Shown here one piece after another: positions 49,565-58,622 of a DNA stretch of 64,000 nucleotides. The position numbers were made by a program, and so were the translations under genes. Numbering within the stretch: position 1 is the first letter of the stretch; each line of letters opens with the position of its first letter. The stretch comes from Achromobacter aegrifaciens (lineage in GTDB: Bacteria > Pseudomonadota > Gammaproteobacteria > Burkholderiales > Burkholderiaceae_B), in the NCBI RefSeq assembly GCF_902859735.1, contig NZ_CADIJY010000001.1:806001-870000 (forward strand), written 5' to 3'. Below the pieces are notes generated by a model. The model was not told the origin of the DNA. It did no database searches and saw nothing but the letters and a program-made list of their open reading frames with translations.

Positions 49565-50842
49565 ATGTTGCGAATTCAAGATGTGAAACTCGCTGTTGTC
49601 GGCCTGGGCTATGTCGGCCTGCCCCTGGCAGTGGAGTTCGGCAAGAAGCGTTCGGTCATCGGGTTCGATATCAATACGCGCCGCATCGACGCGCTCAAGG
49701 CGGGTCATGATCACACGCTGGAAGTCAGCGATGAAGAGCTGAAGGAAGCAACCCAGTTGAGCTACACGGCGGACCGCGCCGTGCTTGGCCAGGCCAACGT
49801 GTTCATCGTGACCGTGCCGACCCCCATCGACGAGTACAAGCAGCCGGACCTGACCCCGCTGGTCAAGGCCAGCGAGACCATCGGCGCCGTGCTCAAGCGT
49901 GGCGACATCGTCATCTACGAATCCACCGTCTACCCTGGCGCCACAGAAGAAGACTGCGTGCCGGTGCTGGAGCGCGTGTCGGGCCTGAAGTTCAACGTGG
50001 ACTTCTTTGCCGGCTACAGCCCCGAGCGCATCAATCCGGGCGACAAGGACCACCGCGTCAGCACGATCAAGAAGGTGACCTCCGGTTCGACGCCCGAAGT
50101 GGCCGAACTGGTCGACCAGCTTTACAAGCAGATCATCACCGCTGGCACCCACAAGGCCTCCAGCATCCGCGTGGCCGAGGCCGCCAAGGTCATCGAAAAC
50201 ACGCAGCGCGACGTGAACATCGCGTTGATCAACGAGCTGGCCCTGATCTTCAACAAGATGGGCATCGACACCGAAGCCGTACTGCAGGCGGCCGGCACCA
50301 AATGGAACTTCCTGCCGTTCCGTCCGGGCCTGGTCGGCGGCCACTGCATCGGCGTGGATCCCTATTACCTGACCCATAAGGCGCAATCCATCGGCTATCA
50401 CCCCGAGATCATCCTGGCGGGCCGCCGCCTGAACGATTCGATGGGCGGCTATGTCGTGTCGCAGCTGGTCAAGGCCATGACCAAGCGCCGCATTCACGTG
50501 CAGGGCGCCCGCGTGCTGGTCATGGGCCTGGCGTTCAAGGAAAACTGCCCGGATCTGCGCAACACCCGCATCGTCGATATCGTGAAGGAACTGGGCGACT
50601 ACAACGTGGCGGTTGACGTGTACGACCCGTGGGTCGACCCGGAAGAAGCCGTGCACGAGTACGGCATCACGCCGCTGTCCAAGGTCGAAGAGGGCAAGTA
50701 TGACGCCGTGATCCTGGGCGTGGCGCATCACCAATTCGCCGAAATGGGTGCGACGGGCATCCGCAAGCTGGGCAAGCCGGAACACATTCTTTATGACCTG
50801 AAGTACGTGCTGTCGCCCGAAGAATCGGACCTCCGTCTGTAA
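49565..50842 (+). CDS. tviB: UDP-N-acetylhexosamine 6-dehydrogenase (TviB/WbpO type)
   Basis: Oxidises UDP-GlcNAc or UDP-GalNAc at C6 to the uronic acid, using NAD. 425 residues: NAD motif [19 protein letters not shown] at the N terminus, [32 protein letters not shown], and the catalytic cysteine at residue 261 in [19 protein letters not shown]. The overall pattern matches TviB/WbpO more than UDP-glucose dehydrogenase. The ribosome site GGGAGAG precedes the ATG. The epimerase gene that acts on the same nucleotide sugars follows 10 bases downstream. Confidence 0.92.
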   Translation: MLRIQDVKLAVVGLGYVGLPLAVEFGKKRSVIGFDINTRRIDALKAGHDHTLEVSDEELKEATQLSYTADRAVLGQANVFIVTVPTPIDEYKQPDLTPLVKASETIGAVLKRGDIVIYESTVYPGATEEDCVPVLERVSGLKFNVDFFAGYSPERINPGDKDHRVSTIKKVTSGSTPEVAELVDQLYKQIITAGTHKASSIRVAEAAKVIENTQRDVNIALINELALIFNKMGIDTEAVLQAAGTKWNFLPFRPGLVGGHCIGVDPYYLTHKAQSIGYHPEIILAGRRLNDSMGGYVVSQLVKAMTKRRIHVQGARVLVMGLAFKENCPDLRNTRIVDIVKELGDYNVAVDVYDPWVDPEEAVHEYGITPLSKVEEGKYDAVILGVAHHQFAEMGATGIRKLGKPEHILYDLKYVLSPEESDLRL

Positions 50843-50852
50843 GGGAAAGACA

Positions 50853-51878
50853 ATGCCTACCCGTTTTGAGAGCATCAAGCAGGAACTGTCGGCCGCGCCG
50901 CGCAAATGGTTGGTGACCGGCTGCGCCGGCTTCATCGGTTCAAACTTGCTGGAAACCCTGCTGAAGCTAGGCCAGACCGTGACCGGCATGGACAACTTCG
51001 CGACGGGTTTTCAGCACAACCTGGACGAAGTGCGCAATTCCGTCACGCCCGAGCAGTGGGCCCGCTTCACCTTCATCGAAGGCGATATCCGCGACCTGGA
51101 AGCATGCCGCCGTGCGATGCAAGGCGTGGAGCTAGTGCTGCACCAGGCTGCGCTGGGCTCTGTGCCGCGCTCGCTCAAGGATCCGATCACGTCCAACGAA
51201 GTGAACATCGGCGGCTTCCTGAATATGCTGGTGGCGGCGCGTGATGCGGAGGTCAAATCCTTTGTCTACGCAGCCTCCAGCTCGACCTACGGCGACCATC
51301 CGGCGTTGCCCAAGGTCGAGGAAAACATCGGCAAGCCCCTGTCTCCCTACGCGGTTACCAAGTACGTCAACGAGCTTTATGCCGACGTGTTTGCGCGCTG
51401 CTATGGCTTCGAAACGGTGGGCTTGCGCTACTTCAACGTATTCGGCAAGCGTCAGAACCCCAATGGCGCTTACGCGGCCGTGATCCCCAAGTGGACGGCC
51501 GCGATGATCCAGAACGAGGACGTCACCATCAACGGCGACGGCGAGACCAGCCGCGATTTCTGCTTTGTGGAAAATGCCGTGCAGGCCAACATCCTCGCGG
51601 CCATGGCCGCGCCGGAAGGCCGCAACCAGGTCTACAACGTGGCGGTCAGCGGCCGCAGCACCTTGAACCAGCTGTTCGGCTTCCTGGTGCAAGCCCTGGG
51701 CAACCAAAACGTGGTTTATGGCAAGAAGCCGGTCTACGCCGACTTCCGCGCGGGCGACGTGCGCCATTCGCAGGCGGACGTCAGTAAGGCGGGCCGGTTG
51801 CTGGGCTACGAGCCTACGCACACCGTGCTGCAAGGCCTGGAAGTGGCCATGCCCTGGTACACGCAATTCCTGCGTTGA
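50853..51878 (+). CDS. wbpP: UDP-N-acetylglucosamine/glucosaminuronate C4-epimerase (WbpP/TviC type)
   Basis: Extended SDR that interconverts UDP-GlcNAc(A) and UDP-GalNAc(A). 341 residues, with the N-terminal extension [29 protein letters not shown] typical of WbpP. The nucleotide motif is GCAGFIG, the catalytic Ser lies in [15 protein letters not shown], and the YxxxK pair is Tyr166 and Lys170 in [15 protein letters not shown]. Length and residue numbering agree with Pseudomonas WbpP. With TviB/WbpO it would supply GalNAcA. Its stop is one base from the next start. Confidence 0.92.
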   Translation: MPTRFESIKQELSAAPRKWLVTGCAGFIGSNLLETLLKLGQTVTGMDNFATGFQHNLDEVRNSVTPEQWARFTFIEGDIRDLEACRRAMQGVELVLHQAALGSVPRSLKDPITSNEVNIGGFLNMLVAARDAEVKSFVYAASSSTYGDHPALPKVEENIGKPLSPYAVTKYVNELYADVFARCYGFETVGLRYFNVFGKRQNPNGAYAAVIPKWTAAMIQNEDVTINGDGETSRDFCFVENAVQANILAAMAAPEGRNQVYNVAVSGRSTLNQLFGFLVQALGNQNVVYGKKPVYADFRAGDVRHSQADVSKAGRLLGYEPTHTVLQGLEVAMPWYTQFLR

Positions 51879-51879
51879 T

Positions 51880-53229
51880 TTGAAAGCACTCGTCAGAAAA
51901 CTCGGCAGCATCCACCCGGACCACCAGCGCATCTTCAAGGGCGCCTTCCGGGTGGCAGTGTTCCTGCTGCTGGGCAAGGCCGCCGGCGCCATCAAGGAGA
52001 TGGCGGTGGCGTACCGCTACGGCGTCAGCGACGCCGTGGACGCCTACCAGTTTACGATGACCATGGCCACCTGGCTGCCGGTCACCATCGTGGGCGTGCT
52101 GTCGGTGGTCCTGATCCCGGTGCTGGTGCGGCTGCGCCGCGCCGATGTCGCCGAAAGAAATCTGTTCATCCGCGAGCTGCAGGGCTGGGTGGGCGCCGCG
52201 GGCATTGCGCTGGCGCTGCTGACCTGGTTCGCCTGGCCGCAGGTCGTCGGCGTGCTGGGCCAGGGTTTGTCGGCCCACGTGGGCGACATGACGGGCCAGC
52301 TGCTTGTCGCCTTCGCGCCGGTGTCGGCGCTGCTGCTGGTTGCCGGCATCAGCGCCGCGCGGCTGCGGGCGCAGGAAAGACACGTCAATACCCTGCTGGA
52401 CAGCGTGCCGGCCGTGGCGACGCTGGCCTGGGTGATGCTGGCCGCCAGCGCCGACGGCGTCGGGCCGCTGCTGTGGGGCACGCTGGTGGGTTACGCGATC
52501 CAGACCGTCTGGCTCGCGTGGCTGGCTGCGCGCGCCGATGGCGGCTTCTGGGGCGCGCCCCGGCTGACGCTGCAATCGCCGCACTGGCCCGAACTGCTGG
52601 GCGCCGCGGGCGTGATGCTGATCGGCCAGGTGGCCATGAGTTTCGTCGGTCCGCTGGACCAGTACGCCGCCGCCAATCTGGGCGCGAACGCCAACGCCAC
52701 GCTGGGCTATGCCAGCCGGCTGCTGTCGCTGGTGCTGGGGATTGGCGCCGTGTCGGTGGGGCGCGCGGCCTTGCCGGTGCTGGCCGATGTGCAGGCGCGC
52801 GGCGATACCGCTCGTGCGCGAGGCATGGCGCTTAAATGGTCGGTGCTGATGGTGGCCGCAGGCGCTGCCGCCGTCGCCGTGGGTTGGATACTGGCGCCGT
52901 GGGGCGTTTCCGTGCTTTTCCAGCGTGGCGCCTTCACCGCCGAAAATACCCAGGCCGTGGCGCATGTGTTTCGCTGGGGGCTGCTGCAACTGCCGTTCTA
53001 CTTCGGCGTGCTGATCCTGGTGCAATTGCTGGCCAGCCAGAACCGCTACCGCGTGATGGCGGCCATTGCCGTCGCCAATTTCGCCCTGAAGGCTGTGCTG
53101 AATACCGTGCTGGCGCCCAGGATGGGAGCTGCCGGCATCATGCTGGCGACCAGCCTCATGTATCTGTTGTCCTTCGCGTGCTACCTGCTGGTGGCAATGC
53201 GCAAGCCTGAACCCAAAGAGGCCGATTGA
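51880..53229 (+). CDS. MurJ/MVF-type lipid-linked oligosaccharide flippase
   Basis: 449-residue multi-span membrane protein of the MOP superfamily, MurJ-like branch (FRVAVFLLLGKAAGAIKEMAVAYRYGVSDAVDAYQFTMTMATWLP; later FQRGAFTAENTQAVA, LAPRMGAAGIMLATSLMYLLSF). MurJ flips lipid II, but the place in a polysaccharide operon suggests it acts as the island's Wzx, flipping undecaprenyl-linked glycan to the periplasm. The start is a TTG at 51880, one base after the epimerase stop; no ATG fits before the first span. The stop abuts the next ATG (TGAATG). Confidence 0.85.
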   Translation: MKALVRKLGSIHPDHQRIFKGAFRVAVFLLLGKAAGAIKEMAVAYRYGVSDAVDAYQFTMTMATWLPVTIVGVLSVVLIPVLVRLRRADVAERNLFIRELQGWVGAAGIALALLTWFAWPQVVGVLGQGLSAHVGDMTGQLLVAFAPVSALLLVAGISAARLRAQERHVNTLLDSVPAVATLAWVMLAASADGVGPLLWGTLVGYAIQTVWLAWLAARADGGFWGAPRLTLQSPHWPELLGAAGVMLIGQVAMSFVGPLDQYAAANLGANANATLGYASRLLSLVLGIGAVSVGRAALPVLADVQARGDTARARGMALKWSVLMVAAGAAAVAVGWILAPWGVSVLFQRGAFTAENTQAVAHVFRWGLLQLPFYFGVLILVQLLASQNRYRVMAAIAVANFALKAVLNTVLAPRMGAAGIMLATSLMYLLSFACYLLVAMRKPEPKEAD

Positions 53230-54372
53230 ATGCCCGTGACCGATACCGGCCCGGCGCCGCGCGTCCTGCTGTTCATCCACTCCCTGCATGGCGGCGGCGC
53301 GGAGCGCGTGGCCGCGGACCTGAGCGCGCACTGGGCGGGCATGGGCCGCGAGGTCATGGTCGTGACGCAGGCCAGCGCCGAGGGCGACGTCTACACGCTG
53401 CACCCCAAGGTGCGCCGCGAGGTCCTGCATACGGCGGGCGAGGGCGGTGGCCTGCGCGGCATCTGGAGCAATGTGCAACGGGTGCGCGCCTTGCGCCGCG
53501 TGGTCAAGTCGTTCCGCCCGGACATCGTGCTGGGCATGATGACGACGGCGTCGGTACTGTCGGTACTGGCCTGCGCGGGCCTGTCCTGCCGGGTGATCGC
53601 CACCGAGCATACCCATCCGCCTTCGCAGACCCTGTCGGGCTTCTGGCAGCGCCTGCGCCGCCTCACATATCCCCGCGCAGCCAGCGTGGTGGCGCTGACC
53701 CGCGGCACCGCCGACTGGCTGGCGCAGCACGTGCCGGGCAGCAAGCTGGCCGTCATTCCCAACCCTGTACACTTTCCCCTGCCTCGCGCTGAACCGGTCT
53801 TGACGCCGGTGTCGGGCGACGGCCGCAAGCGCCTGCTGGCGGTGGGGCGCCTGCACGCCGACAAGGGTTTCGACCTGCTGATCCAGGCCTACGCGCAATT
53901 GGCGGCGTCGCATCCTGGCTGGGATCTGGTTATCCTGGGCGAGGGCGACGAGCGCCGCGCCTTGGAGGCGCAGGCCCGAGAGGCCGGCCTGGCGTCGCGG
54001 ATTTTCATGCCGGGGCGCGCAGGCAACGTCGGCGACTGGTATGACAGCGCCGATCTGTACGTACTGACGTCGCGCTTCGAAGGGCTGTCCAATACCCTGC
54101 TCGAATCCATGGCAAGCGGGCTGGCCGCCGTGTCGTTCGATTGCGACACGGGGCCGCGCGAGATCATCCGCGAGGGCGTGGACGGCGTGCTGGTGCGCCC
54201 CAATGGCGACGTGCCCGCGCTATGCAAGGCGCTGGACGCCGTCATGCGCAATGACGCGGACCGTGTACGCATGGCGCAGGCCGCGACCGACGTGCGCGAC
54301 CGTTTTTCGGCCGCGCGCGTGCTGCAGAAATGGCAAGAACTTTTTGACGGTGTGCGCGGAACCGGCCGTTGA
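53230..54372 (+). CDS. Glycosyltransferase family 4 (GT-B), first of four
   Basis: 380 residues. N-terminal half: FIHSLHGGGAERVAADLSAHW (acceptor domain, Gly-rich). C-terminal half: KRLLAVGRLHADKGFDLLIQAYAQL, ILGEGDERRALE, and the donor-binding E-x7-E motif in RFEGLSNTLLESMASG. The fold and GPREIIREG ending are like GalNAc- or glucosyl-transferases of O-antigen clusters. Cytoplasmic, membrane-associated. The ATG begins right after the flippase stop, so the genes are co-transcribed. Confidence 0.9.
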   Translation: MPVTDTGPAPRVLLFIHSLHGGGAERVAADLSAHWAGMGREVMVVTQASAEGDVYTLHPKVRREVLHTAGEGGGLRGIWSNVQRVRALRRVVKSFRPDIVLGMMTTASVLSVLACAGLSCRVIATEHTHPPSQTLSGFWQRLRRLTYPRAASVVALTRGTADWLAQHVPGSKLAVIPNPVHFPLPRAEPVLTPVSGDGRKRLLAVGRLHADKGFDLLIQAYAQLAASHPGWDLVILGEGDERRALEAQAREAGLASRIFMPGRAGNVGDWYDSADLYVLTSRFEGLSNTLLESMASGLAAVSFDCDTGPREIIREGVDGVLVRPNGDVPALCKALDAVMRNDADRVRMAQAATDVRDRFSAARVLQKWQELFDGVRGTGR

Positions 54373-54417
54373 GGCCGCGCGTCGCGCCGTTGCTACAGTG
54401 ACAACGAGAACTTCATC

Positions 54418-56349
54418 ATGTGCGGAATAGTCGGGATTTGGGGCCCTGTCGGGAACAAGGAGCGGGTGTTGGCGGAAAGCTGCCGCCGCATCCGCCACCG
54501 CGGGCCGGACAGCAATGGTTTCTGGGAGGATCCCGAGGCCGAGCTGGCGCTGGCGCATGTGCGCCTGGCGATTCTCGACCTGACCGAGGCCGGCCATCAA
54601 CCCATGACGTCGGCCTGCGGCCGCTATGTCATGGTGTTCAACGGTGAAATCTACAACCACCTCGACATCCGCAAGCAGCTCGAACAATCTGCGCTGGCGC
54701 CGTCGTGGCGCGGCCATTCCGATACGGAAACGCTGCTGGCGGGCTTTACCGCCCTGGGCATCGAGGCCACCTTGCAGGCCGCGGTGGGCATGTTCGCCAT
54801 CGCGTTGTGGGACCGCGCCTCGCGCAAGCTGATGCTGGCGCGCGACCGCATGGGTGAAAAGCCGCTGTACTACGGCTATTCAGGCGCCGAGCTGGTGTTC
54901 GCGTCCGAACTCAAGGGCCTGATGCCGATTCCGGGCTTCGGCCGCGAGCTCAACCGCAACGCGCTGGCGTCGTTCATGCGGCACAACTACATTCCAGCGC
55001 CGCAGTCGATTTACCAGGGTATCGCCAAGTTGCCCCCGGGCACCTGGGTCGAATTCACGGCCGATGACACCCGCAGCCGCCGCATGCCCGAGCCGCGCGT
55101 GTACTGGTCGGCCCGCGAAGCCGCGGACACTTCCGCGCAATCGCTACTGTCTTTCGAATCCGACGCGCAGGCCACTGACGCGCTGGAAGGCGTGCTGTCC
55201 AAGGCGGTCGGCGGCCAGATGCTGTCGGACGTGAGCCTGGGCGCCTTCCTGTCCGGCGGCATCGACTCGTCCACCATCGTGGCTCTGATGCAGGCGCAAA
55301 GCTCGCAGCCCGTGCGCACTTTTGCCATCGGCTTTCACGAGAAGGGCTACGACGAGGCGCAGCATGCCAAGGCGGTGGCCACGCATCTCGGCACCGACCA
55401 CACCGAACTGTACGTGACGGCAGAGGACGCGCTGGCCGTGGTGCCCACGCTGGCCGACATGTACGACGAGCCGTTCGCGGATTCGTCGCAGATCCCGACC
55501 TCGCTGGTCACCCGCATGGCGCGCCAGCACGTCACCGTGGCGCTGTCCGGCGATGGCGGCGATGAACTCTTCGGCGGCTATTCGCGCTATTTCCGTGTGA
55601 ACAAATGGTGGCAGCAATGCGAACGCGTCCCGGCGCTGCTGCGCAAGCCCGCCGGCGCGTTGTTGAGTGCGTCTACCCATCTGCCCGGGCGCGGCGCCTG
55701 GCGCGGCAAGGTCGGCAAGCTGGGCGAACTGCTGCGCACCGATACGCGCGGCGAGTTCTACCGCCATTTCGTGTCGTACTGGGCCGATCCTTCCAGCGTG
55801 GTGAAGGGCGGGGTGGAGCCGGTGTCCGAATTCGCCCGGGCGATGCAGGGTTCCACTTTCGAAGCCATGATGAAGCTGGACACGGTGACCTACCTGCCGG
55901 ACGACATCCTGGTCAAGGTGGACCGCGCCGCCATGGCCGTCAGCCTGGAAACGCGCGTGCCGCTGATCGATCACCGGGTGTATGAGTTCGCCTGGAGCCT
56001 GCCGCACCAATACAAGGTGCGCGGCAACACGGGCAAGTGGCTGCTGCGCCAGGTGCTGCACCGTCATGTGCCGCAAGCGCTGGTGGACCGTCCCAAGCGC
56101 GGCTTCGCCGTGCCGCTGGCCGCGTGGTTGCGCGGCCCGCTGCGTGAATGGGCCGATGCGCTGCTGGACCCGGCGCGCCTGCGCCAGGAGGGCTGGTTCG
56201 AGCCCGAGCCCATCCTGCGCAAATGGCGCGAGCACAGCTCGGGCCATCGCAATTGGGACAGCCATCTGTGGGGCGTGTTGATGATGCAGGCCTGGCTTGA
56301 CCGCTACCGCGGCGGCAAGGAACAGGGAGGATCGGTTGGGAGTCTTTGA
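54418..56349 (+). CDS. AsnB-type glutamine amidotransferase (sugar amidation likely)
   Basis: 643 residues. An N-terminal class II glutaminase with catalytic Cys2 (MCGIVGIWGPVGNK) and RLAILDLTEAGHQPM, joined to an asparagine-synthetase C domain with the pyrophosphate loop SGGIDSS (residues 279-285) and ALSGDGGDELFGGYSRYF. The enzyme class makes Asn from Asp, but in O-antigen clusters such proteins (WbpS type) amidate uronic acids. Here it sits among the genes for GalNAcA and glycosyl transfer, so amidation of a HexNAcA is the better inference. The start ATG must encode Cys next, which fixes it at 54418. Confidence 0.88.
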   Translation: MCGIVGIWGPVGNKERVLAESCRRIRHRGPDSNGFWEDPEAELALAHVRLAILDLTEAGHQPMTSACGRYVMVFNGEIYNHLDIRKQLEQSALAPSWRGHSDTETLLAGFTALGIEATLQAAVGMFAIALWDRASRKLMLARDRMGEKPLYYGYSGAELVFASELKGLMPIPGFGRELNRNALASFMRHNYIPAPQSIYQGIAKLPPGTWVEFTADDTRSRRMPEPRVYWSAREAADTSAQSLLSFESDAQATDALEGVLSKAVGGQMLSDVSLGAFLSGGIDSSTIVALMQAQSSQPVRTFAIGFHEKGYDEAQHAKAVATHLGTDHTELYVTAEDALAVVPTLADMYDEPFADSSQIPTSLVTRMARQHVTVALSGDGGDELFGGYSRYFRVNKWWQQCERVPALLRKPAGALLSASTHLPGRGAWRGKVGKLGELLRTDTRGEFYRHFVSYWADPSSVVKGGVEPVSEFARAMQGSTFEAMMKLDTVTYLPDDILVKVDRAAMAVSLETRVPLIDHRVYEFAWSLPHQYKVRGNTGKWLLRQVLHRHVPQALVDRPKRGFAVPLAAWLRGPLREWADALLDPARLRQEGWFEPEPILRKWREHSSGHRNWDSHLWGVLMMQAWLDRYRGGKEQGGSVGSL

Positions 56350-56352
56350 CGC

Positions 56353-57468
56353 ATGAAAATCTTGATGCTGGTCAGTTCCATGCACGCGGGCGGCGCCGAA
56401 CGGGTCGCCGCCACGCTGGTCAACGCATGGGCCGAACGCGGGGATTCCGTCATTCTGACACCCACCTACTCGTCCAAGGGCAGCTGCTTCTATCCGCTGT
56501 CGGACAAGGTCGAACTGGCCTGGCTTGCGGATCTGGCAGGCACGCGTGCGTCGGGAGCCATGGCCGCATTCAAGCGTCTGCTCGCGCTGCGCAAACACAT
56601 CCGCGATTCAAAACCGGACGTGGTGGTGTCCTTCCTGACCAACGTCAATGTGGCCGCCATACTGGCTTCCCTGGGATTGAAGGCGCCGCTCATCGTTTGC
56701 GAGCGCACCAATCCGGTGGCCGAAACCACGACGGGAACGGTGTGGCGCAAGCTGCGCCGCATCCTGTATCCCCGCGCCGACATGGTGACGGTGCAGGCGG
56801 AGGATACCGCCGGCCCGTTCGCGCGGCAGGTGCCGGGCATCAAGCGTCTGGCCGTGATTCCCAATCCTTTGCCCGCGCCCTTGCTGGATGCGCCGCTGGT
56901 GCCGCAACGAGAAGACGGTGGTCCACGCGAACTGTTGGCAATGGGACGCCTGGTCACTGATAAGCAATTCGACCTGTTGATCGAGGTGTTCGCACAATTG
57001 GCGCCGGACTTTCCGGATTGGAATCTGCGCATCTGGGGCGAAGGCCCTGAACGCGGCGCGCTGGAAGAGCAGGTCGCACGCCTGGGCCTGCAGTCGCGCA
57101 TCAGCCTGCCCGGCCGCACCGAGGCGCCTTGGGAGGAACTTGCGCGCGGTCAGGCATTCGTGCTGAGCTCGCGGGTGGAAGGCTTCCCCAATGTGCTGCT
57201 GGAAGCCATGTCGTTGGGCCTGCCCTGCGTGGCGTTCGATTGTCCCAGCGGACCGCGCGAGATGACGCGCAACGGCGAGGATGCCCTGTTGGTGCCCGCC
57301 GGCAATCGCGATGCCCTGCGCGAGGCCTTGCGCCGCTTGTTGGGCGATGCCTCCCTGCGTCAGCAACTGGGCATGCGCGGCGCTGCCGCGGTGCGCCAGC
57401 GTTATGCGCTGGCCAGCGTCCTGGCGGAATGGGATGAATTATTCGATGCCGTGCGGGAGGGACGATGA
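56353..57468 (+). CDS. Glycosyltransferase family 4, second of four
   Basis: 371 residues. MLVSSMHAGGAERVAATLVNAWAERGD opens the GT-B acceptor domain. CERTNPVAETTTGTVWRKLRRILYPRADMV is a block typical of GT4 GalNAc transferases (WbpU/PglH-like). The donor site is RVEGFPNVLLEAMSLGLPCVAFDCPSGP, with the E-x7-E pair. It has the same domain order as its neighbours but clearly different sequence. It starts three bases after the amidotransferase stop and overlaps the next gene by four bases (ATGA). Confidence 0.9.
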   Translation: MKILMLVSSMHAGGAERVAATLVNAWAERGDSVILTPTYSSKGSCFYPLSDKVELAWLADLAGTRASGAMAAFKRLLALRKHIRDSKPDVVVSFLTNVNVAAILASLGLKAPLIVCERTNPVAETTTGTVWRKLRRILYPRADMVTVQAEDTAGPFARQVPGIKRLAVIPNPLPAPLLDAPLVPQREDGGPRELLAMGRLVTDKQFDLLIEVFAQLAPDFPDWNLRIWGEGPERGALEEQVARLGLQSRISLPGRTEAPWEELARGQAFVLSSRVEGFPNVLLEAMSLGLPCVAFDCPSGPREMTRNGEDALLVPAGNRDALREALRRLLGDASLRQQLGMRGAAAVRQRYALASVLAEWDELFDAVREGR

Positions 57469-58622
57469 GCGCCCGGCGGCTGCGTGTCCTGCACATCATC
57501 ACCGGCCTGGGGCAGGGCGGGGCCGAATCCGTGCTGTTCCGCCTGGCGACCTATCCCGGGGCTGACGTGGAGCATGTCGTCGTGTCGCTGACGGACGAAG
57601 GCATCTATGGCGAGCGTCTGCGCGCGGCAGGCGTCGCCGTGCATACGCTGGCCATGAAGCGCGGACGAGTCAGCCTGGGCGGCTTCCTGGCGCTGCGCTC
57701 GCTGATCGCGACGACGCGTCCCGATGCGGTGCAGACCTGGATGTACCACGCCGATTTGATCGGCGGCCTGGCGGCGCGCCTGGCGGGCGTGCGCGCCATC
57801 GCCTGGGGCATCCGCAATTCGGGCGAACACCTGGAGCGCAGCAGCCGCTCGGCTCGCCTGGTGCTGCGGGCCTGCGCGCTGCTGTCGGGCCGCATACCGA
57901 AGGCCATCGTGTGCGCCGCCCAGAAGTCGGCGCAGCGTCATGCCGACAAAGGCTATGACCGCGAACGCATGGTGGTCATCGCCAATGGCTATGACTTATC
58001 GCGCTATGCGCCGAATGATGAAGCCCGGCAGCAGGTGCGCGCGCACTGGGGTTTGCCTCAGGACGTGCCGGCCATCGGTTGCGTGGCCCGCTGGGATCCG
58101 CTCAAGGACCACGCCAACCTGCTGCGCGCCGTCGCCGCGCTGGTGCGCGACGGACGCGATGCGGGACTGCGCTGCGTGCTGATCGGCCGCGGCATGGATC
58201 CCGCAAACACCGAGCTGGCGTCCTTGATCGACAGGTTGGGCCTGCGGGACCGGCTGGTGCTGGCGGGACCCAGCGATGATGTGCCCGCCGCAATGAACGG
58301 GCTGGACCTGCATGTCCTGTCCAGCTGCGCGGAAGGCTTTCCCAACGTGGTGGCCGAAGCCATGGCCTGCGGCGTCTACTGCGTCGTGACGGACGTGGGC
58401 GACGCGGCCTTTATCGTGGGCGACGCCGGCGTGGTTGTGCCGCCGGAGCAGCCCGAGGCGCTGGCCCGCGGCATTGAGACGGCCCTGTGCGAAGTGGCCT
58501 CGCGCGGCCGCATGCGCGCGGGCGAAGCGGGCCGCGCCCGCGTGCTGGAAAATTTCGACCTGGCTCGCATGGTGCAAAGCTATATCGCGGTGTGGCGCCG
58601 CATCTCGGGAGTCAAAGCATGA
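57465..58622 (+). CDS. Glycosyltransferase family 4, third of four
   Basis: 385 residues. N-terminal RRLRVLHIITGLGQGGAESVLFRLATYPG, then the TWMYHADLIGGLAARLAGVRAIAWGIRNSG block shared with WbpT/Wbm-like enzymes, CVARWDPLKDHANLLRAV, and the donor motif CAEGFPNVVAEAMACGVYCVVTDVGD. The start overlaps the previous stop (ATGA) and the stop overlaps the next start in the same way, giving tight translational coupling of glycosyltransferases two to four. Confidence 0.9.
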   Translation: MSARRLRVLHIITGLGQGGAESVLFRLATYPGADVEHVVVSLTDEGIYGERLRAAGVAVHTLAMKRGRVSLGGFLALRSLIATTRPDAVQTWMYHADLIGGLAARLAGVRAIAWGIRNSGEHLERSSRSARLVLRACALLSGRIPKAIVCAAQKSAQRHADKGYDRERMVVIANGYDLSRYAPNDEARQQVRAHWGLPQDVPAIGCVARWDPLKDHANLLRAVAALVRDGRDAGLRCVLIGRGMDPANTELASLIDRLGLRDRLVLAGPSDDVPAAMNGLDLHVLSSCAEGFPNVVAEAMACGVYCVVTDVGDAAFIVGDAGVVVPPEQPEALARGIETALCEVASRGRMRAGEAGRARVLENFDLARMVQSYIAVWRRISGVKA

